Source of the DNA: an uncultured Lachnospiraceae bacterium | GTDB lineage: Bacteria > Bacillota > Clostridia > Lachnospirales > Lachnospiraceae | DNA: 43,747 bases | Reading direction: 5' to 3' | Assembly: GCA_944376425.1 (NCBI GenBank) | Contig: CALWCS010000085.1 | Coordinates: 1-43,747 of the forward strand | Part shown: positions 43,022 to 43,747 of the stretch, one piece after another | Layout: each line of letters opens with the position of its first letter | Position numbering within the stretch: position 1 is the first letter of the stretch | Position numbers and translations under genes: made by a program | The notes under the pieces: model-generated | Seen by the model: only the letters and a program-made list of their open reading frames with translations | What the model was told of the DNA's origin: nothing | The model's database searches: none

Positions 43022-43747
43022 GTGCGAATTGTTCGCTAATGAAACACTCCAGAAATGGAAACAAGTTAGCGGAGCAGAATAAAATCTGCTTAACTATTGA
43101 TTTGATTAGGTTGGTGAAATCCCAACTATAGAGTAAATGCTGATACTCTAATCCCTGAGACTCCGACATGCCAATTAGTCTTAAAGCTAAAAGGTATGAA
43201 GCTCGGTAAAGTCGGCTGAAAAGAATTCTAAGTAAACGAAATATATGAGTATAGCTGGTACAAAAGTGGCTAGAGCCCGCCCGTTAGAAAGTATAAAGTA
43301 GGTTATAAGAAGACGAAGTAGGTCGGGGGTCCGGAAAATGTAATATGCTGACTCACCAGGAACCGCCGTATGAAAGGCTCGTAATTTAACGACCCCGACG
43401 AAAGTTGGGTCATCCCTGTAGGGATTTAAGTTGCGGTATTCGTATTGTCCATTGCGAATACGGTGTGTATCCAGTAAAGGATATGCGTTTTGATTCCATT
43501 CAGCTAACGGAAGAAAGAATAGCTTACGGGTTAAAGGCGGCAGCTAAGTTGCTATAATAAAAGGATAAAATCAATGGAACAATTGAAGCTCGAAAGAAAA
43601 TGTTAAGGTGTTTAAGCACCAAAGTTTCTAATAAGCAGGAAATGACTTATGAATTCGGGTGGCAGCAGCCCGTAGTAGTGATGAAGCAGAGTAATGTCTG
43701 TGGAGCGAAGGGGCATAGCCAAAAATAGGGTTATGTAAGAATGTTCA
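43022..43747 (+). mobile_element. Group II intron, 5' part (domains I-III), inserted in dnaE
   Basis: It starts with GTGCG, the group II 5' consensus, exactly where dnaE homology stops. EBS1 (GTCCATT, 43447-43453) sits in the 12-base loop of a GTATTCG/CGAATAC hairpin and pairs with IBS1 AATGGAT, the last seven exon bases (final pair U-G). EBS2 (CAAAAG, 43261-43266), in the loop of a TAGC/GCTA hairpin, pairs with IBS2 CTTTTG (43007-43012). Near 43660-43715 a segment with GTAGTGATGAAG, GTAATG and GGAGCGAAGGGG resembles domain III of bacterial introns. It is in sense orientation with dnaE. The window ends where domain IV and its maturase ORF should begin. Domains V and VI are not seen. Confidence 0.9.

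Noticed and set aside
41369..43039. Reading dnaE as a 556-residue complete protein ending VRIVR
   Set aside because: The last five residues are intron sequence (from GTGCG) and the catalytic core ends abruptly; this is exon 1 read into the intron.
43357..43392. GGAACCGCCGTATG inside the intron resembles the 5' strand of a group II domain V
   Set aside because: The complementary 3' strand (CATACGG..-like) does not follow, and it sits far upstream of the domain III-like segment, so it is not a domain V.
43600..43728. 42-residue ORF near the window end containing WQQPVVVMKQSNVCGAKGHSQK
   Set aside because: The DNA looks like the conserved non-coding domain III segment of group II introns rather than a reverse transcriptase start, and it stops before any RT motif.

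Overview
The window reads as a chromosomal segment of an AT-rich, spore-forming Clostridia bacterium, most likely Lachnospiraceae. This rests on the gene set (SpoVT, a DUF3793 protein with flavodoxin, a T-box in front of asnB, the pth-mfd-foldase cluster, a CvfB-type RNA-binding protein), strong AGGAGG-type ribosome binding sites and sigma-A-like promoters. No species can be named from sequence alone. Most of the region is ordinary core and house-keeping DNA.

Layout. 1-2.3 kb: the 3' part of a YesM-type sensor kinase and its YesN-type AraC response regulator. 2.5-8.0 kb: pth, mfd and a PpiC-type foldase lipoprotein. 8.3-11.2 kb: an AlgI-type MBOAT membrane O-acyltransferase and a DHHW/AlgJ-like partner, probably O-acetylating a surface glycan. 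11.5-15.1 kb (minus): a 1224-residue secreted protein with YDG/MBG-like repeats. 15.7-18.6 kb (minus): a Zn/Cd/Co-exporting P-type ATPase with three metal-binding domains and a His-rich repeat, behind an ArsR-type operator. 18.9-20.1 kb: DUF3793 protein and flavodoxin behind DtxR-like dyads. 20.2-21.9 kb: a hexapeptide acetyltransferase divergent from a LysR regulator.

21.9-30.0 kb is the most system-like part: one promoter followed by yceG-like, telA-like, three tandem terD paralogues and a PMCA-type Ca2+ ATPase. It combines a Ter-type stress module (TerD proteins bind Ca2+) with a calcium pump. A nested hairpin ending in a T-run separates the last terD from the pump and could set pump expression. 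30.2-33.9 kb: purF (minus) with an intrinsic terminator inside its own leader, divergent from asnB, which has a T-box leader. 34-36.5 kb: spoVT, pncB (minus) and tRNA-Gln(CUG). 36.7-41.2 kb: acyl-ACP thioesterase, cvfB-like, ridA, a small HPr-like protein lacking the phosphorylatable His, a SAM methyltransferase overlapping a CPBP membrane protease.

41.4 kb to the end: dnaE, interrupted in sense orientation by a group II intron exactly after the codon for the third catalytic aspartate (equivalent to E. coli D555). The intron starts GTGCG, and IBS1/EBS1 and IBS2/EBS2 pairings can be read directly. Its maturase ORF and the second dnaE exon would lie beyond the window. If so, replication in this organism depends on group II splicing.
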